From NCBI GenBank assembly GCA_963556495.2, contig OY747703.1, positions 31,086,796 to 31,150,795 of the forward strand: a stretch of 64,000 nt of DNA. Reading direction: 5' to 3'. Numbering within the stretch: the stretch's first letter is position 1; each line of letters starts with the position of its first letter. This stretch comes from Valencia hispanica (Eukaryota > Chordata > Actinopteri > Cyprinodontiformes > Valenciidae). Under the pieces are notes generated by a model. That model was not told the DNA's origin. It made no database searches and saw only the letters and a program-made list of their open reading frames with translations. A program made the position numbers and the translations under genes. Positions 1 through 38,600 of this stretch are shown one piece after another.

Positions 1-25131
<25,131 letters not shown>

Positions 25132-28100
25132 CTGAGAGCAGAGCACAGGACAGGACAGGACAGGAACCGTCACCACAGGGACAGATTAATCCAACACCAG
25201 AGAGCAGACAGAGAATCACCCACATACAGACACAGATGAACAGTAGGGCTCCGACGCAGTGCACGACCTGGAAACTAAACAGTAAAGAAGCGATAATGAA
25301 AGATGAAAACGGAAAAAGCAGAAATCTCTTCCAGACTCCACCAAAAACAGTTGAAGGCAGGTCCAGGGTCAGTGACGTAAGCAAGTTACTGTCACATATC
25401 AGTCTTTCTTCACCTACTGCCAAGCAGGGTTAAAATTAGAACGTGAGATTCATGACGAGAGGGATTTTCAGCTGCAGCATGTGGATCTCGTTAGCACCTT
25501 TTGCCTTCAGAATGGAAAGAAAGTGAAAAGGCGAAAAGGTGCGAGAGCAGAGAGAGGGGATGTGAGTTCTGCCAACTTAAAAAACTGGGACAAAGCACGT
25601 CACAGCAACAAGAAATATACCTCTTTTAAAAATCAACAACAAATAAAGAAAATATGACATCATTATATTGTAATTTCCACAAGAGATACCTTTGACCATG
25701 AGCAAACTCGTGACATTTAGGTTAGAGGTGCAGAGTAGGCGTTGGCCAGTTACCGGTTTCAAGGTATAACGCGGTATGAAAAAGTTAAGGTATCAAAACC
25801 ACTAACATTTTCCATCATACCGTCCCTAAACGTTTTTTTTATGTGACGTCTCGTCAGGGAGAAAGTAAAGATCCCTCATGAAGCTGCAGCGTAAAGCATA
25901 AAAAACACAACATTAAAGGCTGTCGTTAGGATCAGCACGCAGAGACAACTTGAGTATTTTAAAGCAAAATTAACTTAACAATGAATAAGCCAAGCTTAAT
26001 ATGTAAAGCAAAGCTGTGCTTGAACTTTCCCTAGTGAATGAATACAAAGAGACACTGTATTGTATGTCTGTAATGACTTTTAAAAAAAATCCTCCCAGCA
26101 GCCAGGGCTGTACCTGCAAAAATCCAACATTACGCAACCTTAACTGTGGTTAACAATTAGCCACTGAGGATCCTAGATAATAGAGAATCAAGCTGGTTTT
26201 TTAGACTCTGAATATGGCCATCATCTAAAACGTGGCGGTGCTCTCAGAGGCTGCTGTGTTCACACAATTCTTCAAATATAAATGGACTTTTCGTGATGTA
26301 CAATACGATAAAACTAAATGAGACCCGATACGACAGTTAAAAGCAACCCACTGAGCTATATTACTACGAATAATGGGGGCAATCAATCATGTCGAATGCA
26401 CTCAATTTAACATGTAGCCACAAAGAAAATGCTTGCGAGGAAATTAGGGCATGGTTGCTTAGGAAAGAAGCAGGGAAAGCTGAAGTTTTTTTTTGTCCCC
26501 CTTCTGTTAAATAAATGTGGAGTATATAAAAAAGAAAACGCAACCTAAACACATGCCAGAGATGGTATAAACCTAAATTACAGAGGACAGTACAAAGTAA
26601 GATCATCACACAGTCTCAGACTTTTACTCCTCAGCGGGGAGACTGGCGTGGGAGGACAGAGGAATCTGGAAAAGGATTACTTCAGCAGAGTCTAATAAAC
26701 GGATGACATGAGCATGGCTCATCACCAAACCAGGGCAAAACATAAAAAAAATCATTTTCTACTTCAAAGTTCAACTCATGGATCTCAAATCTGCTCTCCG
26801 GCCACATATATGAGACCGCCTGAATGAACAAAGACTCCAGTCTTCAGAGTGTGTGGATGCGTGCCAGTTTCAGTGTGTGTTCAGTCACATCTGTATAAAA
26901 GCAACTGATGTGTGCATGTGGGTCAGGGAGACTAAATAAAAGTGGCAAGTTTGTCTACTTATTACCAACTTTCCTTTTATTCTCAACTACGCCAACACAG
27001 CGGTGGCAGGTTTTGCTGAAGTTAAAGCAAAGTGAGTTTTCCCACCATCTGTCTTGGAAAAATGATATACATAATATATATATGCTTCTGACTACACATT
27101 TTTAGTCAGAAGCACATTGGAGTTGCAGGAAAACACTCCCGTAGCATTATTGTCATACATTCCAGAGTAAGACTTGGCGTGTCATATCGTGCCTCAGCTG
27201 TTGGGAGCCGTCCCGAGGAGAGAGCCCGTCATTCCTGCGTTATGCTCCTGTCATCCGTGTCTGTCTCTGCATTTTCCTTCTACACGTAAAAGCTGAACAG
27301 TGGGCAGAAATACGTGCCGCCTCTTCGGTGAAACAAGTTGGGTTTGCGTTTATCTCTAAAACAGGACAAAAAGGCATGTTTGTGTTGAAAACGTTGACTG
27401 CAGCAGGTGTTTCCTCTGAGATCAAGAAAAACCGCTTGGTAACATGAACGCTAAGCATGGGCCAGCTGTCCGTATCAGGGTATGCTATGGTTTAGGAAGT
27501 TTCTGTAATAAAACTGAAAGAAAAGTGGCTTTCATACCATTCAGGTTTGTTGTTTGTTTTTGTTTCGGGGCACTGCATCTTGCCGTTTAAAAACAAAAAA
27601 TCCCCAATGATAACAACAACACACCTAGAATCATTATCTACCTTTTCCTTCCTGTTGAAGTTTTGGTCCAACAAAATTGCTTTTTATTATACCAAATAGT
27701 GTGTGTGAGTCAATGTTTTTACAATAAGACAATAAATGCATTTAATAATTGAGCCCATGCTTAATTAGCCCGATCAAACTGGAAATAGTTTTCATACATT
27801 TTAATTTATTTATTTTTAATTTCATTTTTAAAATGACTGCGAGCTGATTCTATTTTTGTTTCAAGGCAGAATTATGGAAATATTATTTAACAAGGATGAG
27901 AATAATCTCTGTTGTGGTCTGAAAATATATTACACTGGGATGTTTAACAACGATTTCTTTTTCTTTAAAAAAAGAAAGAAATCTAACCTTTTTTTGTAAT
28001 TCTGGGTCACCATTTTTAATAGTTTTAAATGTAAACTGGGTGACATTAATTTACACACATTTTGAGCTTTTTACCACAAGTTTACCAAATGGTGAACGAA

Positions 28101-28515
28101 ATCTTTTGACCTAGTACGAGAGTAACCTGAGATTTCCCCATATGTTTAGAGCACAGCCGCCCTCCCCTCCCTCACTCTTTGCTGTGTACTGCTGGTCAGC
28201 TGGCTTAAAGAGGGGTCCCACACTTTTCCTTTTGCTTACAAGAAAGACAAAGCCAGCATTTATTAAATATCTGCTGCAACATGAAACCTGTACAGTCATG
28301 GCGTGGAAACTAAAGGAGCAACACCCAACATTATTTTAGTTTGTCAGCTAGTTGTCTGGCTACAACTGGGTCTACCCAAAAAGCCCGACTTATTACCAAC
28401 ATAGACTGTCATGCTTGTGATACTCTATTAAGAGCAGAACAACAAAAACAAAACAGTCTGTGCCATAATAACTTTAAAAAGTGAATAAAGGTTATTGCTT
28501 AAGTATATCTATCAA
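25132..28515. other. First (5' UTR) intron of ctnnd1, proximal part
   Basis: No gene is recognised. The stretch just upstream of the start exon is pyrimidine-rich on the minus strand (repeated CCTGT), serving as the polypyrimidine tract. Otherwise it is ordinary AT-rich intron. Confidence 0.55.
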
Positions 28516-28800
28516 AATTCAAATCAATTCAAAAATACTTTATTGATCCTAAAGGGAAATTAAATGTCGTAACTCATATCATCCAAGTATCTATAAAGAA
28601 TTGTTGTGGATGGTGATGCTGTGGGCAGGAAGGATCTCCAGCTGCTGTCCGTCTTGCAACAAATCTGAAGAGGTCTCTGACTGAAGACTGTTGCTGTGTA
28701 ACAGTCCATGACCATCTTGACATGCTAACAGCAAATAGCATTTCACAGTAATATGTCTTGGTCCACATCATCAGTTGTAGGCAAGAACTGCTAATCCACC
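28516..28800 (-). mobile_element. 3' fragment of a fish LINE
   Basis: On the minus strand it ends in TTTCCCTTTAGGATCAATAA AGTATTTTTGAATT-like sequence, the tail common to Rex1-type fish LINEs with short TTGAATT repeats. Upstream it has a short RT-proximal 3' remnant. It is truncated at its 5' side, as usual for LINEs. Family assignment is by resemblance. Confidence 0.6.
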
Positions 28801-31800
28801 TCATTTGCCTTTGTCCCTGCTCTTTAGATCTCTGCCTGGTCGTGTGTTAGAAACTGAGGCAGAGAGAATGAGTCGAGTTGGGAATATGATCCTTGCCCAT
28901 TATGATCGATGGAGGAGATGGTTTGAACTTCCTCCTTCTCTCTGCTCTTTGAAAGGAGGCTTCATGAATGCAGAGCAGAACCAAACTCCTCTGGGATTTG
29001 GGATCATAGTTAATCTATTATTTAAGCTGCTGAGATGCTAATTAGCTACTCCCAGTTGTACAAACAATACCTTGTTGTCATGGTAGTAGAGGGCGAGATA
29101 AACGGTATAAAGTAGAAATATGAATTTAGCCAGCGGTACTGGTCTATTGCGACTGCACATTTTGATGATGCCATCAGGCTGTGCCTACACACTTTGTATC
29201 CGGTGCGCAAGGAGGATAAATACTGATGTTCAGCCTTCATCTTTACACTAGATATTGCAAGTTGAAAATTTGTTGTTCTATTTAATGGAACAGAAACCTA
29301 TTGAACTAAATATGTGCAGCTTTATTTTTGTGCGATATTAAATTTATAAATGAGTAATCAGGAAAACAGAAAGAAATGTATTTCACTTTTTATATTTTGC
29401 ACTTCAGTTTAAACAATCTTGATCTTTGTGTTTTCATAACATTTAGCTTTCATTTTATTGAAAATATCTTCATCTTTATTATGTTTTATTTTTTGGAAAA
29501 AGATTTGAATATTTCTTTAGCCATTTTGTACAATAAAATATTCATAAAATGGCATTCTATACTTTTTTGATGTTGTTCTGCTGCAATGTATTTGGCATGC
29601 AAGTATGGTAATGTCAATATTTGTCCCAACATGTAATGTCTCAACCAAAAAAAATTCATTTATGAACTAAAGTCCACAAAAAGAACAAATCAGTAACAGA
29701 GGTACTCCAACATGACCGGCGCAATTCTAGGCTCTCAATGTCATAACATGAATTTAACTAACTAATCAGTTTTACACCAGCAGAACAATTGTTACTTTTG
29801 TTTTCAACAAAAGTAATTTGTTTATATTACAGATTCTTATTTTAACTTTGTGCGTTAATGCAGTGATCGTGTGGTATTCTTATTCCCTAAAAAAACCTGC
29901 TGTGGGAATCTAACGCGGACCCATACCTCTGTTTATCATAGAGTTGTTAGATCTTTCTGACCTCACATACACACATACACACAAACATCAAGGATGCAAA
30001 GGAAAACGTATTTTCCTGTTCCTTCCTTTCTACAATAGAGGGTCGGACAATCTCAAAAGCTTCTCCGCGTTCTTGTACAGAGGGGCACTTTGCTGTGGAA
30101 GCTGTAAATGGCTTCTGCCACTTAAAGTCAGGGAAGCAGCCATTACACTATCAGAAGGCCATTAGCGGCACGATCCTATCTGTTAAAGGGGTAGTGCAGC
30201 AATTACACTGAGCCATTAACTTCTCAAAGAAGCAATACGCCACACCAACCCCCAGTCCATAACCCATAATTGTCAAAAATACAGCCTCCCCCCGCCCCCT
30301 CCTTTTTTCACCCACTGTGCCATAACTGGTCCCGTTGTTTATTCCTTTAGTATTACATGCCATCGCTTCTATTTTAGTCATTTAGTCACTGGCAGCTGTG
30401 GCAGCCCGACACACATCCTGTTCCAGTCTGCAAAAACACAGACTACAGCCCACAGCTGAAATGAGGCTAAAATGCTGTTGTGGCCAGGACGAGCGCACTG
30501 CTGACTGAATGGTCGCAAAGAGATTCGTGTTGCCTTTGGCCCAAATCCAGCTGGTCCCACCTTTACCATCCTGAACCACAAGGGGCGCCGCTCCTGCCCC
30601 ACGCCCCTCCACGCGTGGCCCAAGAAAGCGCACGTTTCCAACATGCCCACCCAAACTCAGGCTCCTCAGGAACTTCTGCAAGGCCAGGCGTCCCATATAG
30701 ACAACACAAGCTCAGTTATCTTAGCAGGTAAGGACATGAGCGCCCTTGTGTCCAAGGAGGGCATCTGAAAATAACTGAACAAATAAGACAAAAAAATAAG
30801 ATAAAAACGTGTTCAACCACAAGGCCAACTGCAGAGATATCTACATTTATTTTATTGTCCAAGATACTTTTAATCACACCTTGATAGCATTATAAATAAG
30901 ATAATTTATCACCAACCATGGTTGTTATGTTTTGATTGTCTTGACATTTTGTGCCAAACTGTAGCCTATGTGCTGTCTTGCTGAATTAAAAACAAAAATC
31001 TTCCCAGCACAAATAAGATAGAAATATATTTAAAATGTTGACGTTGCAGAATATAACCTGTAATTCTAAGTGTCCAAATGGATTACGTGAAATTCAAATG
31101 TATTTAATACCAACAGCTGGAGCAATGACCATCTTCAACACTGCTCAGTATTCAGAATATAAACTGAATATAAACCAACAAAACAAAATACTGTAATACC
31201 AATTAGTCTTTCTTCAATAAAAACAATGAGCTAACTGATGATGATGAATAAAAAGCTAGCAGTATGGCTGAGTTCAGTACTTTTGCTGATCAAACTATTT
31301 TCTCCACTGTTGCCTCAATGGGAGCATGAATATATGCTGCGTTTAATGCTGAGTTTTAATTAAATTTATTATTGATAAGCATTTAGAGGCACAGATATGC
31401 TACCTAAAGTAACTGGTGTAGTGAAGAACTTAATTTGATGATGCATAAACTTTAGTTTTAGAGCAATATCTGTGTTTATAAAAGTCTAGACTGTGTGTGT
31501 GGGGATTAGATTTATTAATCTAATAATTTTTCTCATCACAGCCTTTTGTGATCAAGTCTATCTCTCTCGGGGCGTGTCCACTTATCACCTGCCCTTCTTT
31601 GTCTTTGATAATGTTTTAGGTTCTGCTTCTCGGTTTCCTCTGAGCTCGTTTCTTTGGCTTCTGGCCACTAAAACCCACTTCCAACCAGTCAATGTCTGAC
31701 CTATGTGTCGCGTCATCGCTGATGACAGCGAACTGTTGGCCAAGTCTGTTAATGTCATCTGCATTTCTAAACAGAGGTGTTAAGCAGCAGAAACAGACCA

Positions 31801-33420
31801 GCTGGTGATGTTTAAACACCAAACAATGCCTAGTGAAACAGCAGCAGAGAGGTACTGCAAATTCCTCTTTAATGCAAAGGAACAAGGGATAACCAAACAT
31901 TTGGAGGAAAAACACTGACTTATTCAGCCCAAAGTTCTGCTTTATTTTAAAGATTATGAAACCATTTAGTTATCAAAAACCTGTATAAAAAAATAAATAA
32001 AAACAAAGTAAACATGCTCCAATTCAATGACTTGCTCAGGAACATCTTTACAACATCCGACATTTGAGAAAGCATAACATCACACTGTGCGGTCACTCTT
32101 AGCTGGGTTTTGATCTTTGGATTAGGGTTTGCTTTGATCACAAGTATCGACACGTTTAATGAATCCGTATCAACTCTTAATTGCAGTTGTCACCCATCTG
32201 TCTATGCTTTTGTCAGAACATGCCATCCTTGATTGCCAACACGACAGTGGTTTGTAACCATATTAAAAAACAGAAAATGAAAGTGTTTTAGTCGTCACTT
32301 TCAAATATAGTTCAGCTACTTCTTGAGTGTAGAAGCTACATTCAGTTCCACCAATTTTATTAAGGTTTTTTGTTTTTTAAATCAAACATTTGTCCAAAAA
32401 ACTGTGAAATCACCGACCACCTGTGGAGTACTGAGGAAGATCACTTGTGAACTTAATCCCTTCAAACATCTGTGAAGCAACAGGGGTGACAATCACACTG
32501 ATTTTATTTACTTTACGTTGGACTAAGAATCAGTATTAGCTGTGGTTGTTGCACTACGACCTTGATGCCCAACACTAAGGAGTAAAGTCAATACTCTATA
32601 CAATTTAATATTCAGATCAGAAAATAGTAGCAATATTTTCACTGTTTGACTGTTTAACGGGTGGAAGGTGTGCTGGTCATTTCGCCCCTTCACCATATCG
32701 TACCCAATACAGCAGTCCGTCATCGTGCCCAAATCAACCTGTTTTGCTGATAAACTGTATAGCAGAGTGTCTAATAGTGCTGTCTACATGTCTGTTATTA
32801 TTTTGGGTATTTTAGCACATTTTAATAAAACTATTAATATTCTACCAAAAAACGTTAGTAGAGTGCCCTCTTCACTTTACACTGCACTTGAATCGGGCAT
32901 CGCTATTGGCTCAGTCCTTATTCTAGACGTCAGATTGTATTTGTGATGCCAGCATCTTGCTGCCGTGGAGTATAAAACAAGCTCAGTCTCGGCCACACCT
33001 CTGTGGCGAGTTGGAGTTGGAATAGCAAGTGTTTACAGCGTTTATCAGGTTAGTGATTTGTTAGATTAACATTTAGTTAGATTTCTTAGCATAGGTTTTT
33101 GAATTTGACCCCCACCTGGCGACATCTGTGCAATACCTATGACAAAGGGAAGAACGGATATCAGTAAATAGATAATGAAATCAGGGCAGAGTTCATTTGT
33201 AGTGCAATGTTTGTGATTGGGTGAAAAAAACTGTTTTTTTGCACATTACTGAGTGATTTTTTCATGCTAGGATACTTTGATTTATACCTTGGGCACCTCT
33301 CTGCAACACACTTTCTGTTGCAGACAATGAGGTACAGTGGCCGGGGGTGCACCTGTTGAGGGAGTCACACGATATTACTCAAGCTAATCTAAATTTAGCT
33401 TTAGCTATAGCTAACAACAA
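28801..33420. other. First intron of ctnnd1, middle part
   Basis: No gene is recognised. A CpG-containing GC-rich patch at about 30,540-30,700 stands out from AT-rich surroundings and contains a 104-codon minus-strand open frame without recognised similarity. The rest is unremarkable. Confidence 0.45.
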
Positions 33421-33474
33421 TGTACCACTCAGAGATGGACCCCACTCTATGCCGCTGCAGCTGCACCTGTGGAC

Positions 33475-33610
33475 CTAGGGCAACTCATGAGCCATCGGCT
33501 CGAAACGATACGGCTGAGGCCCGCTCGCCTCCTCCACAGAACCTCCCTCCCTTTCCTCTGGTGAAGGAGGTGGAGAAAAATCCTCAACTTCAAAATTGCC
33601 ATGAAGCTCG
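33475..33610 (-). pseudogene. Fragment resembling a fish transposon-associated PYRFEP protein
   Basis: A frame of about 45 codons reads GNFEVEDFSPPPSPEEREGG and then GPQPYRFEP, ending at TAG (33475-33477). An acidic stretch followed by PYRFEP and then a Cys-rich part is, from memory, the start of a multicopy fish protein related to the P2X7 receptor C-terminal domain and carried by ISL2EU-type transposons. Upstream and downstream are broken by stops. Identification is tentative. Confidence 0.35.
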
Positions 33611-33799
33611 CGTCGCTATTGCTCCCCATCTTTCTGGCTGTCTGTGTGCCGATGCAGCAGCTCGGCTATCGACATGTCAATCACAGCGCAGACCACGCCT
33701 CGCCATCCTCCTCGCTGGTCCGCCAGGCAACCCCTCATTTTGAGGCATTTTTCAAACAGGAAACGTGGGCGGAGTTAGACTCTGATAGGGGATGAGTTA

Positions 33800-35631
33800 C
33801 ACTTTAAGGAATCAGTCAAAGACATTCGCATATCATGACTGTTTCAGCGGCTTTGCTGATCTTTTTAAAACCCCAAACAACAGATGGTAGGTGTTTATAG
33901 AGCATCAGAATCAGAAATCACATATTATTGGCTGACTAATAAAAGGTGGTGTATATGCCTTTAATAAGCCTAAAGAGAACCGTCTAACAACTTGATAAGG
34001 TGTTTGATTTAACCCTTATAGCTTAGGGATAACCTAGCACCCAGCGTCCAGCTGAAAATATCAATCAGCTTACAACAATAGAACGGCATCAATAATTCAA
34101 CATGAGCAGAAGCCACAAAGTCTACCGAGTCCTAATGAGATTATGCAACAGTGGCTGAGTGTAGAAGCTAGTTAACACCCCACATTTTACTAGGCTGCGG
34201 TCAGTAGAGGTGGGAAGTGACGGGAAATAGATCAACACAGCACAAAACATCTGATTATTAAATAAACTGTTGAACCAATCAGTAGTTGGAGCATTTTACA
34301 TTTTATAGCTAGTTAAAAATTAACACATTCTGAAGATCATAGTTTCCTAGAATTACTCCACTGTGGGACAATAAATCACATTCTATAGAATTACATCTTT
34401 TAAAATATTCTGACACGCTTTTCTCATACACTGAATCAAAACCGATAACGATTTACTGCTTTTAATCTGCAAACAGAGAGCGATCACTTGTCAATAAGAT
34501 TGTTTGCGCAGCGGCTGCCGAACACACCGGCATCAGCGTTTCCAAGAAATAACCGGCGAGCGCCCAGGGAGGGCGCAGAGCCGGAGTTTCACTTCACCGC
34601 CTCGTTCATCTGTACACTTTGATTTCACTCTGAGCGTACCGTATCAATCATCTACAGACGCTCTCAACATTCAAGCAAAAACACGCCAAAGGTGCGATTG
34701 GTGGAAAGAGAGAGAGAAAGAAAGAGAGAATTCAAACAGGAGAAACAGACGGCAAGGAGGAGCAAATACAGGAAAACTCCAGCCTCAGTGTGTCAGAGGG
34801 GGGACACACCCATGCTGCCGCCTGTAAGCCATTCATTACACACTCACAAATGATAGCCCTGCTTAAAACACCCGACCGGCTAGCAAAACTTCAGTCTCCA
34901 CAGACGGAACGGCCAGCAATAAGTCCAAGTCCAAGAAATTTCTGAATAAAAGACGTTTCGTCCATTTTGCCTTTCTGTGGCCACTCCTTTTTTCCCCTCA
35001 TTTCAAAAGAGGGGACATTTTTTAAGCTTGCCCAAACTTGTCCTCAATCTACTCCATTTGTGTTCCAGCAGGTCAGACCAACAATGACTATAGGGTGTAT
35101 ACAGAAATATGTAAGGCATGTCCATGCTTCACTGATCAGCTGATTGTGGCGAGGGGGAGAAAATAATAAATGAGCAATTAAGGAGTTGTACAAGCATAGG
35201 AACATTGTCTCTGGGTGGCGTTGTCATAGTCTCGGCCAGGGGTGCGCAACCTTTACAATCCACAGAGGCATTTGTGCCCTCAGTCCACTGCCACAAAACA
35301 ACTTTGATTTTTTTTAATAAATATTTGCTAAAAGACTTCTTATAGTCATTTGTTAAAGAACCACCATTTTATTTTTAGTTTAAATAGTTTTAAAATAGAA
35401 AAAAAAACTTAACTTTTGAAAACAGAGGATGGTTACGTTTTCTAGTATGGGATAGTGATATTTGTTGAAAATGTTTCCTTTTGTTAAACATTTTCCAAAC
35501 TAATGACAAGAAAATCAGATCTAAAGACATATATATATGGATAGTTTTTTTGTCCTGAGGAAATTAAATAAAAGTACTCCATGAAAAACGACTAAAACAG
35601 GCATTTGTTATAACTATATTTAAAAACATAA
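33800..35631. other. First intron of ctnnd1, distal part
   Basis: Mostly AT-rich. Bases about 34,500-34,830 are GC-richer with several CpGs (around CGGCGAGCGCCC) and could be an alternative first exon or promoter. Near 35,237 the sequence CAGGGGTGCGCAACC resembles a hAT transposon end, but I found no partner end. Confidence 0.4.
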
Positions 35632-36069
35632 CAGTGGACCCCCGGTGTTTACAGGGTTTAGAGACCACGAACGCCCGAGAATACCTAAAATCTACAACCT
35701 CCTCTAAAACGCTTACCGGCCTGTTTTTGTAGTTCAAACACCAAATATACCCCAAAGGCCATAAAAAACGCTCAGCGAAAACTGTCTTAGCGCTACAGCA
35801 GAAGCTACTATCTACGGTCTACCTTATCTCCACTCTTGAGGGTACAGCCAATCAGCACCAAATGAAATGAATGCCACTCCTGGATTGTCTGCTTTGTAAA
35901 CGTGAGCCAAAAGCCAAGCTTGTCAAGTAGCATTATGCCTATACATTTCAGTTTCCCAAACAGCATTTTTTCTCGCAAATACTCTAGATATGCTGTATTA
36001 AAGAAAAAATTATTAAACTAAACCGGCGAATCCATGAATACTGAACCGCAAATAGGCGGGGATCCGCTG
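35632..36069. mobile_element. pogo/Tigger-like MITE
   Basis: 438 bp. The left end CAGTGGACCCCCGGTGTTTA and the reverse complement of the right end, CAGCGGATCCCCGCCTATTT, are clearly related, and inner parts also match. TA follows the right end. There is no transposase. The ends have the CAGYGG..CCCCG form seen in fish Tigger/pogo elements. Confidence 0.7.
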
Positions 36070-36182
36070 TAGTCAGTCTGAGCCAAAGTAATTGAGAGCC
36101 AGTAGCAGCCCCAGGACCACAGATTGGTCTAGTCAGTCAAACAAATCCTACATTAGGCTTTTTATTCCAATCCACTAAAGTA

Positions 36183-36899
36183 CAGTGCCTTGCTAAAGTG
36201 TTAAACTTTTTGCCTCCAGATGATGTCACTTTACAACCACAAACATCTATCTACTTTAATGGTATTCTATACAATACAGATTATTGTGAAGAGGAAGGAA
36301 GGTGATGGATAGTTTTTTACACATGAAACAGGTCTGTGATAAAAATTGAAGTTAAATGCAGGGTTTTAACACAATATACTGAACTTTGGAACATCTCATG
36401 GAGAACTGTTCAACCCATCATCTAAAAACAGCTGCAAACCTACCGAGATGTGGCCGTCCAGCTACGCCGACAGGCGGGCAAAGACAGCATTTATCACAGA
36501 ACCAACAATGAGGCCCATGGCATCACTGGGGCAGCTGCAGAGACCCACAGCTCAGGTGGGAAAATGTTTCTACAGGACAATGGTGGTGGCAGCATCAGCA
36601 AGGTCAGTGAAACTGGCCACAGAAATAGCCGCCCCAGACGTTTACTATTATGTTGAGAACCTGAACTATTTATTGATCAATGGAGCAGTCTTCTAGATTT
36701 GCAGTTGTGAGAAAGTGGTTCTACAAAGTATTGACTCTTGGTTTAAGGAGGGGGTACAATTGTGTATAGTTTTCAATTAAAACTGTGTACTACTTTCTTC
36801 TGACTAATAAAATCCCTGAAAAACACATTAAAGGCGTCTGGTTGTAAAACAGGCTGAATCTGAAAAGGCTCAAGTGGGATGAATACTTCTGCGAGGCAG
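36183..36899 (+). mobile_element. Internally deleted Tc1 element
   Basis: About 717 bp, bounded by CAGTGCCTTGCTAAAGTG preceded by TA on the left and, inverted, TGCCTCGCAGAAGTATTCAT on the right. The middle retains scrambled transposase pieces (around 36,400-36,600) but no usable frame. It lies in the ctnnd1 first intron. Confidence 0.7.
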
Positions 36900-37639
36900 A
36901 TTTAGTCCCTGCATTCAAAGTGAAACACTGTAAGCGGAGAAGATAAAATTAAAGCCTGTACACAAAATAATGCAGCAGCAAGCTGCTTCTGTTGTCACCA
37001 CGCCCCACAGATCCAGACCCACACAACAGGTTCTTAATAAATATAAAAAAACTCCACCACCAGAAAACCATTCTCCTTCCTTTACCCACCGCACCACATC
37101 AAAAAAAAAGAGCAGCTGAGATTTCACACCAGACTTTAAACACACGACAATGTGAACAAAAATCAAAGGCAATCATACGAACCAGCGGATAGTCAGTCAC
37201 CTGAAAGCTCGGTGCGGGTTAACCATCCACAGAGAGTAGGCGTTTCAGGACACACAATGGGGGAAACTGATAAGCTCAGACAGGACTTTGACTTTAGAGT
37301 TTACAGTCTACGATGAGGTAAGGTGGCCCAGGGGACTTCCGTGTACTCTCACCTGTGCCGAGTACACAGGAAATCTCGTGGTAACAGGCGGAGGAGCCTT
37401 TTCAAAATCGCGTTTTTCAAACGCAGCAACCAGTGAGGACGGAGCCGATGTGTCCAAACACCTCCCGGCCACTCAAAGGGTCTCTGGTTTGCATTAAAAC
37501 TGGACCAACACAAAGTGTATAGTTTTGCGTTTTACATATAATCACCGCTTTCAGTACACCAAAGTTTAGCACAACTTGTCCCCTCCTCCCTCCGCAAGTT
37601 ATTCATCAACCAAAAGAAGGCACTAATGCTAGCTAGGTT

Positions 37640-38110
37640 AGCTTCATGCTAACCTGCTACGCCTGCGCTCCCCTAAACCAAGTTCAGGAAACCAAAAGCC
37701 GCTTCTGTTCCCACCCACAACAACCCCCAACCAGGCGCACAGAGCACAAAACATCACCAGGAGGGCCATTACCGATTTAGCAGACACTTTCAGCGGCTTT
37801 GTTTCCCCAAAGTCCATAAGTGTTTGATGGCTTCGGGCCTAGCAGAGTCCTCCTGCTTGACACAATCCGGGGGAGCCCGACCCCTCCGGGCTTGGTGAAG
37901 AGTTCGGGTGAGACCGATTTAAAACCCGAGCAGCGACACAGACACCCGGACCCGAGAGGTGCTTAGCGGAACCACGGGGAGGGGGGGGGGGGTTCAAAAA
38001 AAAGGCCCACCTATGCAGCGCAGCTTCCTCAGTTCTCCTCCTCGCCTTCGCTTGTTGTTCACTTGTCTGTCCTCCTCTTCCTCTCCGCTGGGGGGAGGAA
38101 GATGAGGGGA
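37640..38110 (-). promoter_or_regulatory. ctnnd1: CpG-rich block, likely ctnnd1 promoter and first exon
   Basis: The richest CpG and GC stretch in the window. On the minus strand a GC- and purine-rich sequence at about 38,012-38,100 ends in GCATAG/GTGGGC at 38,010-38,012, a plausible 5'-UTR exon donor; another possible donor is AAATCG/GTAATG near 37,772. The ctnnd1 start exon begins at an acceptor, so an upstream non-coding exon is needed, and this block is the best candidate. Inferred, not proven. Confidence 0.6.
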
Positions 38111-38378
38111 AGCGGCGAAAGATAAGAAAGCAGGATCGTTCAAAAATACGGGAGCCAGATCCAGGGTTGCTTTATTCTAAACTAACTAGGGCTGCGTGGT
38201 TTCTAAACGTCACACATGATCCAATAAACAAAAAACAACTTTTTCTCACTCCGATGGGAAAGGTTGGTGTGGCTCCCTCACCTTCCCAACAGCAGGACTC
38301 CTCCCCTATGACCGTCATGTCCAATACAGTAGAAGAAGTCCACCTTCGGATCACACTGTGCTTTTCAGATGCCTGATA

Positions 38379-38600
38379 CACAGGTACAACTCAATAAATT
38401 AGAATAAATATATTTGTTTTAATTTGACACAGTAGATTTTCCATGATTTTCTGCAACTGTGCAGCCTGGTATGGAGGCGATCAGCCTGCGGTTCTGCGCA
38501 TGTGTCAAGGTTTCCCAGATTGATTTAATTGTCAGTTCAGCTCTTCTGCTTTGTTGTCTCTGGTCAGTCTCACCTTTCTCATGATCAGACCTGGGTGGCA
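38379..38600 (-). mobile_element. Tc1 fragment, 3' end
   Basis: It begins with CACAGGTACAACTCAATAAA after TA, an end-repeat. It is followed on the minus strand by a transposase C-terminal remnant reading NRRLIASIPG, the counterpart of the intact HRLIASMPRR in the element at 12863. The rest of the element is missing. Confidence 0.65.

Noticed and set aside
30382..30696. 104-codon minus-strand frame in ctnnd1 intron 1
   Set aside because: No recognised similarity. Kept only as part of a CpG-bearing patch that may be regulatory.
32930..33060. TATA-like GTATAAAAC with a downstream GC-rich stretch, possible promoter
   Set aside because: No coding sequence or exon follows on the plus strand. It may belong to a transposon relic, and the evidence is too thin to annotate.
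35237..35260. hAT-like terminal sequence CAGGGGTGCGCAACC
   Set aside because: No matching inverted end or 8-bp duplication found nearby, so not called as an element.
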